From Streptomyces stelliscabiei (lineage in GTDB: Bacteria > Actinomycetota > Actinomycetes > Streptomycetales > Streptomycetaceae), in the NCBI RefSeq assembly GCF_014873495.1, contig NZ_JADBGF010000001.1, positions 1-64,000 on the forward strand: DNA of 64,000 bases, read 5' to 3'. Below the pieces are notes generated by a model, which did no database searches, was not told the origin of the DNA, and saw only the letters and a program-made list of their open reading frames with translations. Positions 53,343-61,820 of the stretch are shown piece by piece (position 1 is the first letter of the stretch; the number at the start of each line of letters is the position of its first letter). A program made the position numbers and the translations under genes.

Positions 53343-54863
53343 TCAAGTTTGCCGCTCCTCGGTGCGCCGGGGTTTGGTGCCCTTCTTGTGGTGGGCGGGG
53401 CGGCTGTATGCCTCACCGGTGGCCAGGACTCTGCCCACGTCATGACGGGTGGCTGGGCGGCGGTGCTTCCAACCCGGCGACCGGCCAGGCCCCGGACGAG
53501 ACGGTTTCGGTGCACCGGCCGGGGAGCCGGTCTTCGTGCACAGGTTCCTGAACCCCCTGCGGACCCGGGCGGGCGTGAGCCTGTTTGGCGGAGCCGGTTT
53601 CTCCCAGGGCCGCCGGAGATCGGTGGCCAGCGGCCGCGCGAGCCGGAGCTGGGCATAGGCGGCGATCACCAGCCACGTCCACCGGTCGGCAGCCTCAGAG
53701 CTGCGGAGACGGGGCTTGGTCCAACCAAGTGTCTGCTTGAACAGGCGGAAAGTGTGCTCCAGGTCGAAGCGGCGGAGGAACGACTGCCAGCAGCGGTCGA
53801 CATCGTCCTTGGTGGCGGCGGTGCCCGACCACCACAGCCAGAGCGGCTTGTTCACCCCGCCGCTGGGCAGCTTCTGCACGGTCAGGCGGATGACGGTGCC
53901 TTCGGTGATGGGTAGCGGTCCGTCGTAGTCGATCCGGGCCGCCCGGCGGGTGAGCCGCGGGTGCAGGCGGTCCCATGCCTGCGCGGTCGCCTGGCCGTAA
54001 AGGCGGGTGTCGGTGGTCGTCACGGCTTGCTCAATACCCCACGTGGAGGAGTCACCGAAGACGAACTCGCCTCCGTGCTTGGGTGGTCGGCCGCCCTTGG
54101 GGTCGTAGATCCGCGGCGGTGTCGGCCGGCGCATGACTCGGTCGGAGCGGAGTCTGCCGACGATCTCGACGGGCAGATCGGTCATCAGGTGGGCGATGCG
54201 GGGTGCGTCGTATCCGGCGTCCAGCACGACCAGGACTTCTGGGTCGCCCGGCTTCCACTGGCCTGCGGCGACGAGCCGGTCGACCAGCTCGCGGAGCTGG
54301 GCCGTGGTCACCGCGGCAACGTCCGCGCCGGGCTCCAGACGAACCGCGTCCAGAACCGCCGTCCACGACGTCCGGCCGGTCTCCAGCGCAGCCACGATCG
54401 AGTACGGCCAGCCCGGGACCATCTGATGCTTGCCCTCACCCCGACCGAAGGTGTGGCAGAAGGACCGGTCAGCGCAGGTGTTGGCGTCCGGGCGCAGCAA
54501 CGGCGAGACATCCGCGGCCAGGACGATCCGGCCATCCGCCGCCCTCGGCAACGGAATCCCGGCCAGGGCCCGACGCAGCCGGGCGATATCGATCCGCCCC
54601 TGGTTGAGGCCGTCGTGAAGAGCACCGTGCCCGCGGCGGTGTTCCGGCGCGAGTGCCAGGTCGACGAGCGTCCGCACCGACCCGTCCGTGCACAACAGCG
54701 CGTCGCATAACTCGAACAAGGCGTCGCCCCGTGCGGTCAGACACGCGTACAACTCCGCCCGGAAGCGGGACACTTCCGCGAACGCATCCCGCAGGACGTC
54801 CTGATACCCCAAACTCACTACCACGGCCTTCGCGCTGGTTCCTATGCCTCTGTGACGGAGCAC
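53343..54863 (-). CDS. DDE-type transposase (NF041680-like family)
   Basis: The 506-residue frame is intact and matches large Streptomyces transposases: SRFRAELYACLTARGDALFE, PEHRRGHGALHDGLNQGRID, ADVSPLLRPDANTCADRSFC, VLVVLDAGYDAPRIAHLM and the C-terminal FLRRFDLEHTFRLFKQTLGW, with the acidic residues of the DDE triad in ADVSP, LDAGYD and FDLEHTF. The exact start is uncertain (a GTG near 54822 is an alternative). I could not identify inverted repeats with confidence. Confidence 0.8.
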   Translation of the reverse strand: MLRHRGIGTSAKAVVVSLGYQDVLRDAFAEVSRFRAELYACLTARGDALFELCDALLCTDGSVRTLVDLALAPEHRRGHGALHDGLNQGRIDIARLRRALAGIPLPRAADGRIVLAADVSPLLRPDANTCADRSFCHTFGRGEGKHQMVPGWPYSIVAALETGRTSWTAVLDAVRLEPGADVAAVTTAQLRELVDRLVAAGQWKPGDPEVLVVLDAGYDAPRIAHLMTDLPVEIVGRLRSDRVMRRPTPPRIYDPKGGRPPKHGGEFVFGDSSTWGIEQAVTTTDTRLYGQATAQAWDRLHPRLTRRAARIDYDGPLPITEGTVIRLTVQKLPSGGVNKPLWLWWSGTAATKDDVDRCWQSFLRRFDLEHTFRLFKQTLGWTKPRLRSSEAADRWTWLVIAAYAQLRLARPLATDLRRPWEKPAPPNRLTPARVRRGFRNLCTKTGSPAGAPKPSRPGPGRSPGWKHRRPATRHDVGRVLATGEAYSRPAHHKKGTKPRRTEERQT

Positions 54864-55201
54864 AGGATCAGACGAAGGCCGCCTTCACGTCCGCTGAACT
54901 GCGAAAATGCTGGTCAAGTTCGAGTCGCGTTCGACGCCAGACCTGACAAGGTCAGTACGTGTTTCTGAACCCTGATCGGCCACCGGAACGGTGCTCATCG
55001 TTTCGGCCTGGACCCGGCTCTGTCACGAACGATCAGGGAACGAGACTGGAGGAGCATCAACCTCAACGCGGCGATGTCCCATGGTGTGGTTATCCCCACC
55101 GCCAGGGGGTGGCCTACCGGATGGGCATGACATCGGTGCGCGGCGATCGTGTGTCACAGAGACGGCTTGATGGCCACGCAGGACGAAGGGACACCTCATT
55201 G
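54864..55201. other. Intergenic stretch upstream of the adenylate kinase
   Basis: No gene supported; probably contains the end of the transposon and the promoter of the kinase gene. Confidence 0.4.
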
Positions 55202-55882
55202 ATGCGCATCCTCCTGATCGGGCCGCCCGGAGCTGGCAAGGGCACGCAGGCAGTGCGCCTTGCCGCGCATCTGTCGATCCAGCACATCTCCACCGGTGAC
55301 CTGTTCCGAGAGCACATCGACCAAGGCACCGAGCTCGGGCAGAACGCCCACGCGTACATACGCGCCGGCCTTCTGGCACCGGACGAGGTCACAATCGAAG
55401 TGATCAAAGAACGCCTTGCGCGCCCGGACACCGATCACGGATTCCTGCTGGACGGCTTCCCCCGCAATCTTGCCCAGGCGGAGGCACTGGACGGCATCCT
55501 GGCTGACTCGAAGTCGAGGCTGGATGCCGTGCTTGACCTGGAGATTCCCGAGGCCCAGGTGGTCAGGCGGATCGCTGGACGACGGCTGTGCCGTCAGGAC
55601 CGCGAACACATCTTCCACGTCCACGACAGCCCGCCTGAAGTGGACGGAGCCTGCGACGTCTGCGGGGGTGAGCTGTACCAGCGAGATGACGACCGCGAGA
55701 CAACCGTTCGTAAGCGACTGGAGGTCTATCGCAGCGAGACGGCGCCGGTCGTCGACCACTACCAAGCTCAGGGCCTGGTAACCACGATCTCGGCCCTCGG
55801 CCAGGTCCAGGAGGTCCTGGACCGCGCGCTGGTCGCGATCGGCCATGGTCACGTCGATGCCTCCGGCGCGTCAAGCTGCTGA
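55202..55882 (+). CDS. Adenylate kinase, accessory paralogue
   Basis: ATG at 55202 with AAGGGAC upstream; 226 residues. P-loop GPPGAGKGT at residues 7-15, LLDGFPRNLAQAEAL, GRRLCRQDREHIFHV and VDGACDVCGGELYQRDDD (the zinc-type LID), then TVRKRLEVYRSETAPV. It converts ATP and AMP to two ADP. Streptomyces normally keep adk in the ribosomal-protein operon; here it stands alone between a transposase and IS elements, so this is probably a second copy. A tail of about 8 residues (GHVDASGASSC) is longer than usual. Confidence 0.85.
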   Translation: MRILLIGPPGAGKGTQAVRLAAHLSIQHISTGDLFREHIDQGTELGQNAHAYIRAGLLAPDEVTIEVIKERLARPDTDHGFLLDGFPRNLAQAEALDGILADSKSRLDAVLDLEIPEAQVVRRIAGRRLCRQDREHIFHVHDSPPEVDGACDVCGGELYQRDDDRETTVRKRLEVYRSETAPVVDHYQAQGLVTTISALGQVQEVLDRALVAIGHGHVDASGASSC

Positions 55883-55895
55883 CCCCTCCGCTGGG

Positions 55896-56211
55896 AAGGT
55901 GCGGGGCTGCCGATGGAACTGCCCATGGCCGCTGGACTGGCAACGGCACTACCGCATCCTCGCCGACCTCGCCGCCGACGAACCCCACGGCGCCCTGCCC
56001 GAAATCCAGCCCGGCGTGACCTTCGAGGGCGACGACCTCGGGCGGTGGCTCCAACGGCAGGCGAATTTCTGGGTGGAGCTGTCGGAAGAGCAGCAGGAAC
56101 GGCTGTCCAGGCTGGGCGTGAAGCCGGCTGAGATGCCGCCTCCGGCCCCTGCGGCCACGCGTGCGACGAAGGGCCCGAGCAAGGCGCAGCAGGCCCTCCA
56201 CTGCGGCCTAG
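55896..56211 (+). pseudogene. Helicase-associated-domain gene, piece 1
   Basis: The frame DWQRHYRILADLAADEPHGA, GVTFEGDDLGRWLQRQANFW and RLGVKPAEMPPPAPA is the helicase-associated repeat region of large Streptomyces helicase-like proteins. It breaks at KAQQALHCGL, where an IS1182 element begins at CTAG. The next residues (AALAQYIQREG) are found at 60684, after two elements. No helicase core is present upstream. Confidence 0.8.
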
Positions 56212-56232
56212 AAGGTCGATGAAGATCTTGGT

Positions 56233-56268
56233 GAGGGGCTGTCCGGCCGTCAGGCCGGACAGCCCCTC
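56233..56268 (-). terminator. Hairpin at the 3' end of the IS1182 transposase
   Basis: Perfect 16-base arms (GAGGGGCTGTCCGGCC and complement) around a GTCA loop, just after the transposase stop and inside the IS end. Confidence 0.75.
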
Positions 56269-56270
56269 GG

Positions 56271-57857
56271 TCATGCGCCGGCCGGTGCGATGTGCCAGGT
56301 GCCACTGGTGTGGGTGAGCCCGAGGTTGATCAGTCGGCGGAGGTTGAGGGCGGCGGCTCGGGTGTGGAGCCAGGTGTCGTTCTTGATGGTGCCGCGGTAG
56401 CGCAGGCGCCGGTTGCCGTGGTGGACGAGCCAGGCGACGGCCCGTTCGACCGGGGGGCGCCAGCGGCGGTAGTCGGCCTGCCAGCCGGGGTCGGTGGCGG
56501 CCTGGTGGCGGGCTGCTGTCTGGAGGTCGTGGTGCGGTCGGATGGTCAGAATGCGTCCGGCCTTGGCTTTGGTGCACCGCTCGCGCAGGTGGCATCCGGT
56601 GCATAAGTCCCCGAAAGAGGCTTTGCGTTGGTGGTGCTGCCCGCCGGGGTCGGACAGGGCCACGGCGTGTCCGGCCGGGCAGGTCACGATGGCGGCGGTG
56701 GTGTCGATGGCGAACTCGTCGAGGGTGAAGCCGCCGGAGACGGCGGGCCGCAGCGGGGCGGGTTTGAGGAACAGCCGGTGCCCGGCCTCATCGAGGGTGT
56801 GGCGGGCGTCGCCTGCGGAGTAGGCGGTGTCGCCGAAGACGTCCAGCGGGTCGTCCTCGTCGGCGAGCAGTTCCAGGCCGACCGCGGCCTCGTGGTGCTC
56901 GGGCCCGGCGCCGGGGCGCAGGGCGACGGCGGTGTATAAGCCGGTCTCGGGCTCGATGGCCAGGTGGGCCTTGAAGCCGTCCTGCTGGTGACTGCGGGTC
57001 TTGTGCACGTGCCGGGCTTCGGGATCGACGGTGGAGACCATCCGGCTGGGGGCGGTGCCCCGGGTGATGCGCCAGCGTCCGTCGCGGCCGTCGGAGTCCT
57101 CGGCGGGCTCGACGTCCTGACCGGCGACCAGGGCCAGGATGCCCACCGCGTTCGCGGCCTTCTCGCCGAGTTGCCGGTCGGGCAGATGACCCAGCAGCCG
57201 CAGCGCATCGGTGACCAGTGCGTCGACCAGCTCGGCGCGGGCCTGCCCGTCGTTCCAGGCGATCTTCGGTTTGCCCGGGTCGGTGTAGTCGTGCGCGCCG
57301 CACTGGGCAGCGGCGACCATGTCGGCGCCGGGAACCTCGCGGATCACCGCGCGGACGGCGGCGATGATCTGGGTGACGGTGTCCTGGGTGGCGACCGCGT
57401 CGTCCAGCACGGTGGAGTCCAGCGCCCGGCGGTGCTTGCCCTTCAGCACTCCGGTGGCCTTCACGACCTCGCGCACGGCCTCGAAGATGCGGTTCGGGCG
57501 GGCGGAACGGGCCAGCCGGCGGCGGAAGTAGGCCAGCAGCGACGGATCGAACGCCATGTCGTGAAGACCCAGCCCGCATCCTGCCTTCCACCGCAGATCG
57601 CACCGCAGTTCCTGGACCGTCTCGAAGTCCGACAGCCCGTGCAGGGCCTGCAAGGTGATCGCGGCGGCCAGGATCTGCGGCGGCATGCTCGGCCGCCCGT
57701 TCGCCGACGGATACATGTCCGCGAACATCTCAGCCGGAAACAGCTCGCCACGATGCCCGGCCAGGAACGCGAACACACTCCCGGCCGGGATCAGATCCCG
57801 GCACGTCTCCCACACGTCCGGCCCCACGGTCTCGCCGACCCACTCACCCATCGCCAC
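56271..57857 (-). CDS. IS1182-family transposase
   Basis: The 528-residue frame is intact: AGSVFAFLAGHRGELFPAEM, the DUF772 segment SMPPQILAAAITLQALHGLS, DSTVLDDAVATQDTVTQI with the first catalytic Asp, DVFGDTAYSAGDARHTL with the second, and a zinc-like Cys cluster (DLCTGCHLRERC) before the C-terminal VERAVAWLVHHGNRRLRYRG. Organisation and length are normal for this family, so the element may be active. Confidence 0.9.
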   Translation of the reverse strand: MAMGEWVGETVGPDVWETCRDLIPAGSVFAFLAGHRGELFPAEMFADMYPSANGRPSMPPQILAAAITLQALHGLSDFETVQELRCDLRWKAGCGLGLHDMAFDPSLLAYFRRRLARSARPNRIFEAVREVVKATGVLKGKHRRALDSTVLDDAVATQDTVTQIIAAVRAVIREVPGADMVAAAQCGAHDYTDPGKPKIAWNDGQARAELVDALVTDALRLLGHLPDRQLGEKAANAVGILALVAGQDVEPAEDSDGRDGRWRITRGTAPSRMVSTVDPEARHVHKTRSHQQDGFKAHLAIEPETGLYTAVALRPGAGPEHHEAAVGLELLADEDDPLDVFGDTAYSAGDARHTLDEAGHRLFLKPAPLRPAVSGGFTLDEFAIDTTAAIVTCPAGHAVALSDPGGQHHQRKASFGDLCTGCHLRERCTKAKAGRILTIRPHHDLQTAARHQAATDPGWQADYRRWRPPVERAVAWLVHHGNRRLRYRGTIKNDTWLHTRAAALNLRRLINLGLTHTSGTWHIAPAGA

Positions 57858-57968
57858 ATGACGAGTCTGGTCCTGCCGCTGACGCGGCAGGACCAGAACC
57901 CCAAGATCTTCATCGACCTTCTAGGGTCTGTTGCGAAAGTGGATCTTGGTCGTGGATGATCACGCCCT

Positions 57969-58844
57969 GTGGGGCGTGGTGATCTGACGAATGGACAGTG
58001 GGCCCGGCTTGAGCCGTTGTTGCCGCAGGGCATCAAGCCGGGCCGTCCGCTGGTGTGGACGCGACGGCAGCTGATAGACGGCATCCGGTGGCGGACCCGT
58101 ACCGGTGCTCCCTGGCGTGATGTGCCGGAACGCTACGGGCCCTGGGAACGGGTCTACGACCTGTTCCGGCGCTGGCAGCGCGATGGCACCTGGGCCAGGT
58201 TCGTCACTCAGCTCCAAGCTCATGCGGACGCGAAGGGCCTGACCACCTGGGACGTGAATATCGACTCCACCGTCTGCCGGGCCCACCAGCACGCCGCCGG
58301 GGCCTCGAAAAAGGGGATCTGCAAAAGGAACCGCCCGGCGGCATTGCCGTTGAGCCGGCCGACCATGGTCTCGGACGTTCCCGAGGCGACCTGACCACCA
58401 AGATCCACCTTGCCGTCGAGCAGGGGCAGAAGCCGCTGAGCGTCGTGATCACAGCCGGCCAGCGGGGTGACTCGCCGCAATTCGAGCCGGTCCTGGAAAC
58501 CATCCGGGTACCTCGCCTTGGTCCGGGCAGGCCCCGCAGGGGGCCGGACCGGGTGCGGGCCGACAAAGCGTACGACTCCCGCCGCAACCGGGCCTACCTG
58601 CGCAGACGCGGGATCAAGGCGACCATCCCGGTCCCCGCCGACCGCGTCCGCAACCGCCAGAAGCTCGGTGCCCGAGGCGGTCGGCCGCCGAAGTTCGACA
58701 AAAACCGACTACCGCGAGCGGCATGCCGTCGAGTGCGGGATTAACCGCCTCAAGCGCCACCGGGCCGTGGCCACGAGATACGACAAGCTCGCCGTCCGCT
58801 ACGAGGCGACCGTGTTGGTCGCAGGCCTCAACGAGTGGCTGTGA
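57969..58844 (+). pseudogene. IS5-family transposase in three frame segments
   Basis: Segment 1 (RGDLTNGQWARLEPLLPQGI to STVCRAHQHAAGASKKG) shifts at A5G4 (58308-58316) into segment 2 ([40 protein letters not shown]). Segment 2 shifts at five A residues (58700-58704) into segment 3 ([20 protein letters not shown]). The first could be a programmed -1 shift, which some IS5 members use; the second needs one base removed, so the gene is damaged or misread there. Confidence 0.8.
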
Positions 58845-58865
58845 CCAGCACCTTCCCAACAAACC

Positions 58866-59831
58866 CTAGTCGACCCTGACCACGTACTTGCCCCGCACCC
58901 CGCCCGCCTCCAGCGCCCGGTGTGCCGATGCTGTCTCTTCCAGCGGGAAGACCGTGTCCACCGCCGGCCGCAGCTTCCCCTCCGTCACCTGGCGGGCCAG
59001 GTCGTCGAAGAGCGCACGTTCGGGGTTGCCGCTGAAGAAGCGCACCCGGCCGCGTCCATGGACGGCGCTGGCTGCGATGTAGCCCAGCGAGGCGGCGGGC
59101 CGCGTCAGGTCGAAGGCGATGGTGACCATGCGTCCGCCGGGCTTCAGCAACCGCCGTACGGTACGCAGGTCGGTGCCCGCCGTGTCGAGGACCACGTCGA
59201 ACAGCCCCAGTTCCGCAGGGGACACGTTCCGGTGGTCGACGGCGTGGTGGGCACCGAGCGTACGGACGAAGTCGAGGTTGGCAGCGCGGGCCAGGGCCGT
59301 GACCTCGGCGCCGTACGCCTGTCCAAGCTGGACGGCGGCGTTGCCGACGCCGCCCGCCGCGCCCCGTACGAGCAGCCCTTCGCCGGGGCTCAGTGCGGCC
59401 TTGTCGCGGAGAGCCGTGACGGCCGTGGTGGCCACTGGCAGTGCGGCGGCGGCCACGAGGTCCAGCCCGTCCGGGACCCGGCCGAGCCGCTCGGGCCGTA
59501 CCGTCACGTACTCGGCGGCGCTGCCGAATCCGGAGTTGCGGCCCAGGGCGCCCCACACCCGGTCGCCGACCGATACGCCAGTCGCGCCGGTGCCGAGTGC
59601 GGAGATTTCGCCAGTGAAGTCCAGCCCGATGCGCTGCGGGAATTTTCGGCCGGTGATGAGGCGGAGCCGACCGGAACGGGCGGCCAGTTCGGCGCCGTTC
59701 ACGCTGAACGCGTGCACGCGTACGAGGACCTCGCCGGGTGCCGGTCCGGGGCGTGGCACCCGGCCCACGTACAGCACCTCGGGGCCGCCGAAGCGGTCGA
59801 ACAGTACGGCTCTCATCGTGCGGTCGTCCAT
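58866..59831 (-). CDS. NADPH:quinone reductase-like zinc-independent alcohol dehydrogenase
   Basis: ATG at 59831 with AAGGTGAG upstream; 321 residues of the medium-chain dehydrogenase fold: VLFDRFGGPEVLYVGRVPRP, GLDFTGEISALGTGATGV, the nucleotide-binding loop RGAAGGVGNAAVQLGQAYGA and VVLDTAGTDLRTVRRLLKPG. The catalytic zinc ligands are missing, as in quinone oxidoreductases. Its stop codon lies within the CTAG next to the inner IS end. It is divergent from the TetR gene and is probably its target. Confidence 0.85.
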   Translation of the reverse strand: MDDRTMRAVLFDRFGGPEVLYVGRVPRPGPAPGEVLVRVHAFSVNGAELAARSGRLRLITGRKFPQRIGLDFTGEISALGTGATGVSVGDRVWGALGRNSGFGSAAEYVTVRPERLGRVPDGLDLVAAAALPVATTAVTALRDKAALSPGEGLLVRGAAGGVGNAAVQLGQAYGAEVTALARAANLDFVRTLGAHHAVDHRNVSPAELGLFDVVLDTAGTDLRTVRRLLKPGGRMVTIAFDLTRPAASLGYIAASAVHGRGRVRFFSGNPERALFDDLARQVTEGKLRPAVDTVFPLEETASAHRALEAGGVRGKYVVRVD

Positions 59832-59936
59832 CGTTGTGTTCTCACCTTCGCCACAGTGGCCGTGCGGGGGGATCGTGGCGCCGAGCGTAGGCTGGCAAGC
59901 GGACGAGATCGTCCAGTTGACCGGAGGTGAGAGACA

Positions 59937-60620
59937 GTGGTGGGGGAATCCTCTCGGATCGCGGGGCAGGACAGTCTGCGGGCGGACGCCCGGCGCAACC
60001 GGCGGCGCATCCTCTCGGCTGCCCGCGTGGTTTTCGCCGAGCACGGCATCGACGCGCCCATGGCGACCGTGGCCCGGCGGGCGGGTGTCGGCGTGGCGAC
60101 GCTGTACCGGCGTTTCCCGACGCGGGACGCCCTGGTGCGGGCCACGTTCGCGCACCAGACGGACACCTGTGCTCAGGCGCTCACCGAGGCGCTGGCCGAC
60201 CCCGATCCGTGGCAGGGCTTCCAGCGGCTGGTCGAGACGGTCTGCGAACTACAACGGGAGGAACGGGGCTTCCCGGCCGCGTTCGTCTCGGCCTTTCCGG
60301 ACACCACGCGAGAACACGCGCGAGTATGTGAACAGGCCGAGCGGGACTTCATGGCCCTGGTCCGCAGGGCTCAGGCGGCGGGCGCGCTGCGGGCTGACTT
60401 CCACCCCTCCGACCTTGCCGTAGCCCTGTTGTCCCACTGCGGTCTGGTCACCGCACTGCCGGGTGACCGTGCGGCGTCCCGGCGTCTGGTGGCCTACTTG
60501 CTCCAGTCGTTCCGCGCCGAGGCGGCCCACGGAGCGCTGCCGGCGCCGAGCGCACTGTCGCTGCGCAGTCTTCCGCTCGCGGCCCACGGCTCCCAGGGAC
60601 AGCAACCCTCCAGAGCCTGA
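59937..60620 (+). CDS. TetR-family regulator, divergent from the oxidoreductase
   Basis: GTG at 59937 with GGAGGTGAG upstream; 227 residues. The N-terminal HTH is RRRILSAARVVFAEHGIDAP, then VARRAGVGVATLYRRFPTRD, typical TetR. The helical C-terminus (FQRLVETVCELQREERGFPA) is the ligand-binding part seen in repressors of reductase genes. The 105-base gap to the reductase should hold a shared operator. Repression relieved by an electrophile or quinone is a reasonable guess. Confidence 0.85.
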   Translation: MVGESSRIAGQDSLRADARRNRRRILSAARVVFAEHGIDAPMATVARRAGVGVATLYRRFPTRDALVRATFAHQTDTCAQALTEALADPDPWQGFQRLVETVCELQREERGFPAAFVSAFPDTTREHARVCEQAERDFMALVRRAQAAGALRADFHPSDLAVALLSHCGLVTALPGDRAASRRLVAYLLQSFRAEAAHGALPAPSALSLRSLPLAAHGSQGQQPSRA

Positions 60621-60683
60621 TACGAGGCGGCGCCTGCCGCGTGGCCGCCCTTCGAGCGACCGCGCCACTTTCGCAATAGACCC

Positions 60684-60797
60684 TAGCGGCCCTCGCCCAG
60701 TACATCCAGCGGGAAGGCAGAACCGTCGTTGGAAGGGCGCACATCGAGGTGCTGTCGGACGGTTCGGCGATCAGGCTGGGTGTGTTTCTGAGTAAGC
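60684..60797 (+). pseudogene. Helicase-associated-domain gene, piece 2
   Basis: Joined to piece 1 at CTAG, the frame reads GLAALAQYIQREGRTVVGRA, HIEVLSDGSAIRLGVFLSK, the next part of the helicase-associated repeat. It breaks at about 60797 where another transposase remnant begins. Confidence 0.8.
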
Positions 60798-61592
60798 GCT
60801 GTCCCGTACATGATCTACGACGTGTTCGTTGACCTGCCTGTTCGTCGTCACCCGGCGAGGGTGAGGTTGTGCAGGCGGGCGATGCCGAGCATCGCGTGGT
60901 GGACGCCGTCGCCCTTGAGGCGGCAGTCGCGGAGGATCTTCCAGGTCTTCATCCGGGCGAAGGCGTGCTCGACGCGAGAGCGGACCTTGCGGTGGGAGGC
61001 GTTGTGTTCCTCTTTCCAGGCCTCGAGTTCGCTCCGGCCGGGTTCGCGGCGGTGCGGGAGGACCAGGCCGGTGCCCCGGTAACCGCCGTCCGCGATGACC
61101 CTGGTCTTGCCGACGGCGGCCTTCGCTCCGGACAGCTCCCACGCCCTGCAGTCGTCGCGGTTGCCGGGCAACGGCCGGCCGACCGCGACGACCAGCCGGG
61201 TGTCGGCGTCGATGACGACCTGGTGGTTGGTCGAATACCGGTAGTTCTTCGACTGCTCGGCGATGCTGTGGTCGCGGGTGGGGACCAGGATGCCGTCCAC
61301 GATCAGCACGGCGTCCTTGCGGAACCGCCTGCGCTGCTGGAGAGCGAGCGCAGGTCCGATGTGGTCGATGATGCGGTCGGCCGCGGACTTGGACACCCTG
61401 AAGAGCGGCGCCAGCTGGCGCAGGGTCAGGTTCGTCCGCCAGTACGCGGCGACCAGCAGCACGCATAGTGACGGCCTGCATGAACACGCAGCTCTGGCAT
61501 GTCCGCAGGCTGTCACAGCCCCGCGTCGGAGTCTCGCGAGTATCCCGCTCAGCTCCCGGCGCGGGCTCCAACCAGCCTTTGCGGGACATCCT
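60795..61592 (-). mobile_element. Remnant IS with DDE_Tnp_4-type transposase
   Basis: The two edges share TGTCCCG (60800-60806 and complement at 61582-61588), and the host gene resumes directly after the right edge, so these are close to the ends of a third insertion in the same gene. Confidence 0.6.
60848..61480 (-). pseudogene. DDE_Tnp_4 transposase, N-terminus missing
   Basis: The frame LLVAAYWRTNLTLRQLAPLF, VLIVDGILVPTRDHSIAEQS, AGGYRGTGLV-type block (VIADGGYRGTGLVLP) and RSRVEHAFARMKTWKILRDC covers the HTH and the catalytic D, D and E of this family. The first ~60 residues are replaced by unrelated sequence, so it is probably inactive. Confidence 0.75.
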
Positions 61593-61693
61593 TTAGCCAG
61601 AAGGCCAGGCGCGACCGGCTGGATGCGAAACAACGGGCCGCTCTCGCCGAGCTGCGCTACACCTGGGCTGCAGAACAGCCCGGGCGCAGCTGA
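61593..61693 (+). pseudogene. Helicase-associated-domain gene, piece 3 (3' end)
   Basis: The frame SQKARRDRLDAKQRAALAEL then RYTWAAEQPGRS and a stop is the normal end of the helicase-associated family (usual GVEWA replaced by RYTWA). It follows piece 2 in order and frame after the third insertion. Confidence 0.75.
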
Positions 61694-61820
61694 CGTTCAC
61701 CGATGACCCGCGCGCACGCCCAATACCGGATGGGCCGATACCTGAATCCCCCACCGCCCGCCTCCGGCCGGAGGAGCGTGGAAGCTCCACACCTGGTGCT
61801 TGGTGTGGAGCCCAGCTCAC

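Larger units (their letters stand above)
56207..57925 (-). mobile_element. IS1182-family insertion sequence
   Basis: Perfect inverted repeats of 25 bases (beginning CCTAGAAGGTCG and ending ATCTTGG) lie at 56207-56231 and 57901-57925. Part of this is the palindromic target CTAG, present at both ends (56208-56211, 57921-57924). One intact transposase fills the interior. Confidence 0.9.
57924..60683 (+). mobile_element. IS5-like transposon with passenger oxidoreductase and TetR genes
   Basis: The 19-base ends GGGTCTGTTGCGAAAGTGG (57924-57942) and the complement of 60665-60683 differ at one position and each abuts CTAG. A third, poorer end (15 of 19) lies at 58848-58866, right after the transposase, also abutting CTAG. 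Two readings are possible: a plain IS at 57924-58866 beside another old end, or a larger unit whose better outer ends move the passenger genes 58866-60620. The CTAG flanks are the same target as the neighbouring IS1182. Confidence 0.65.
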
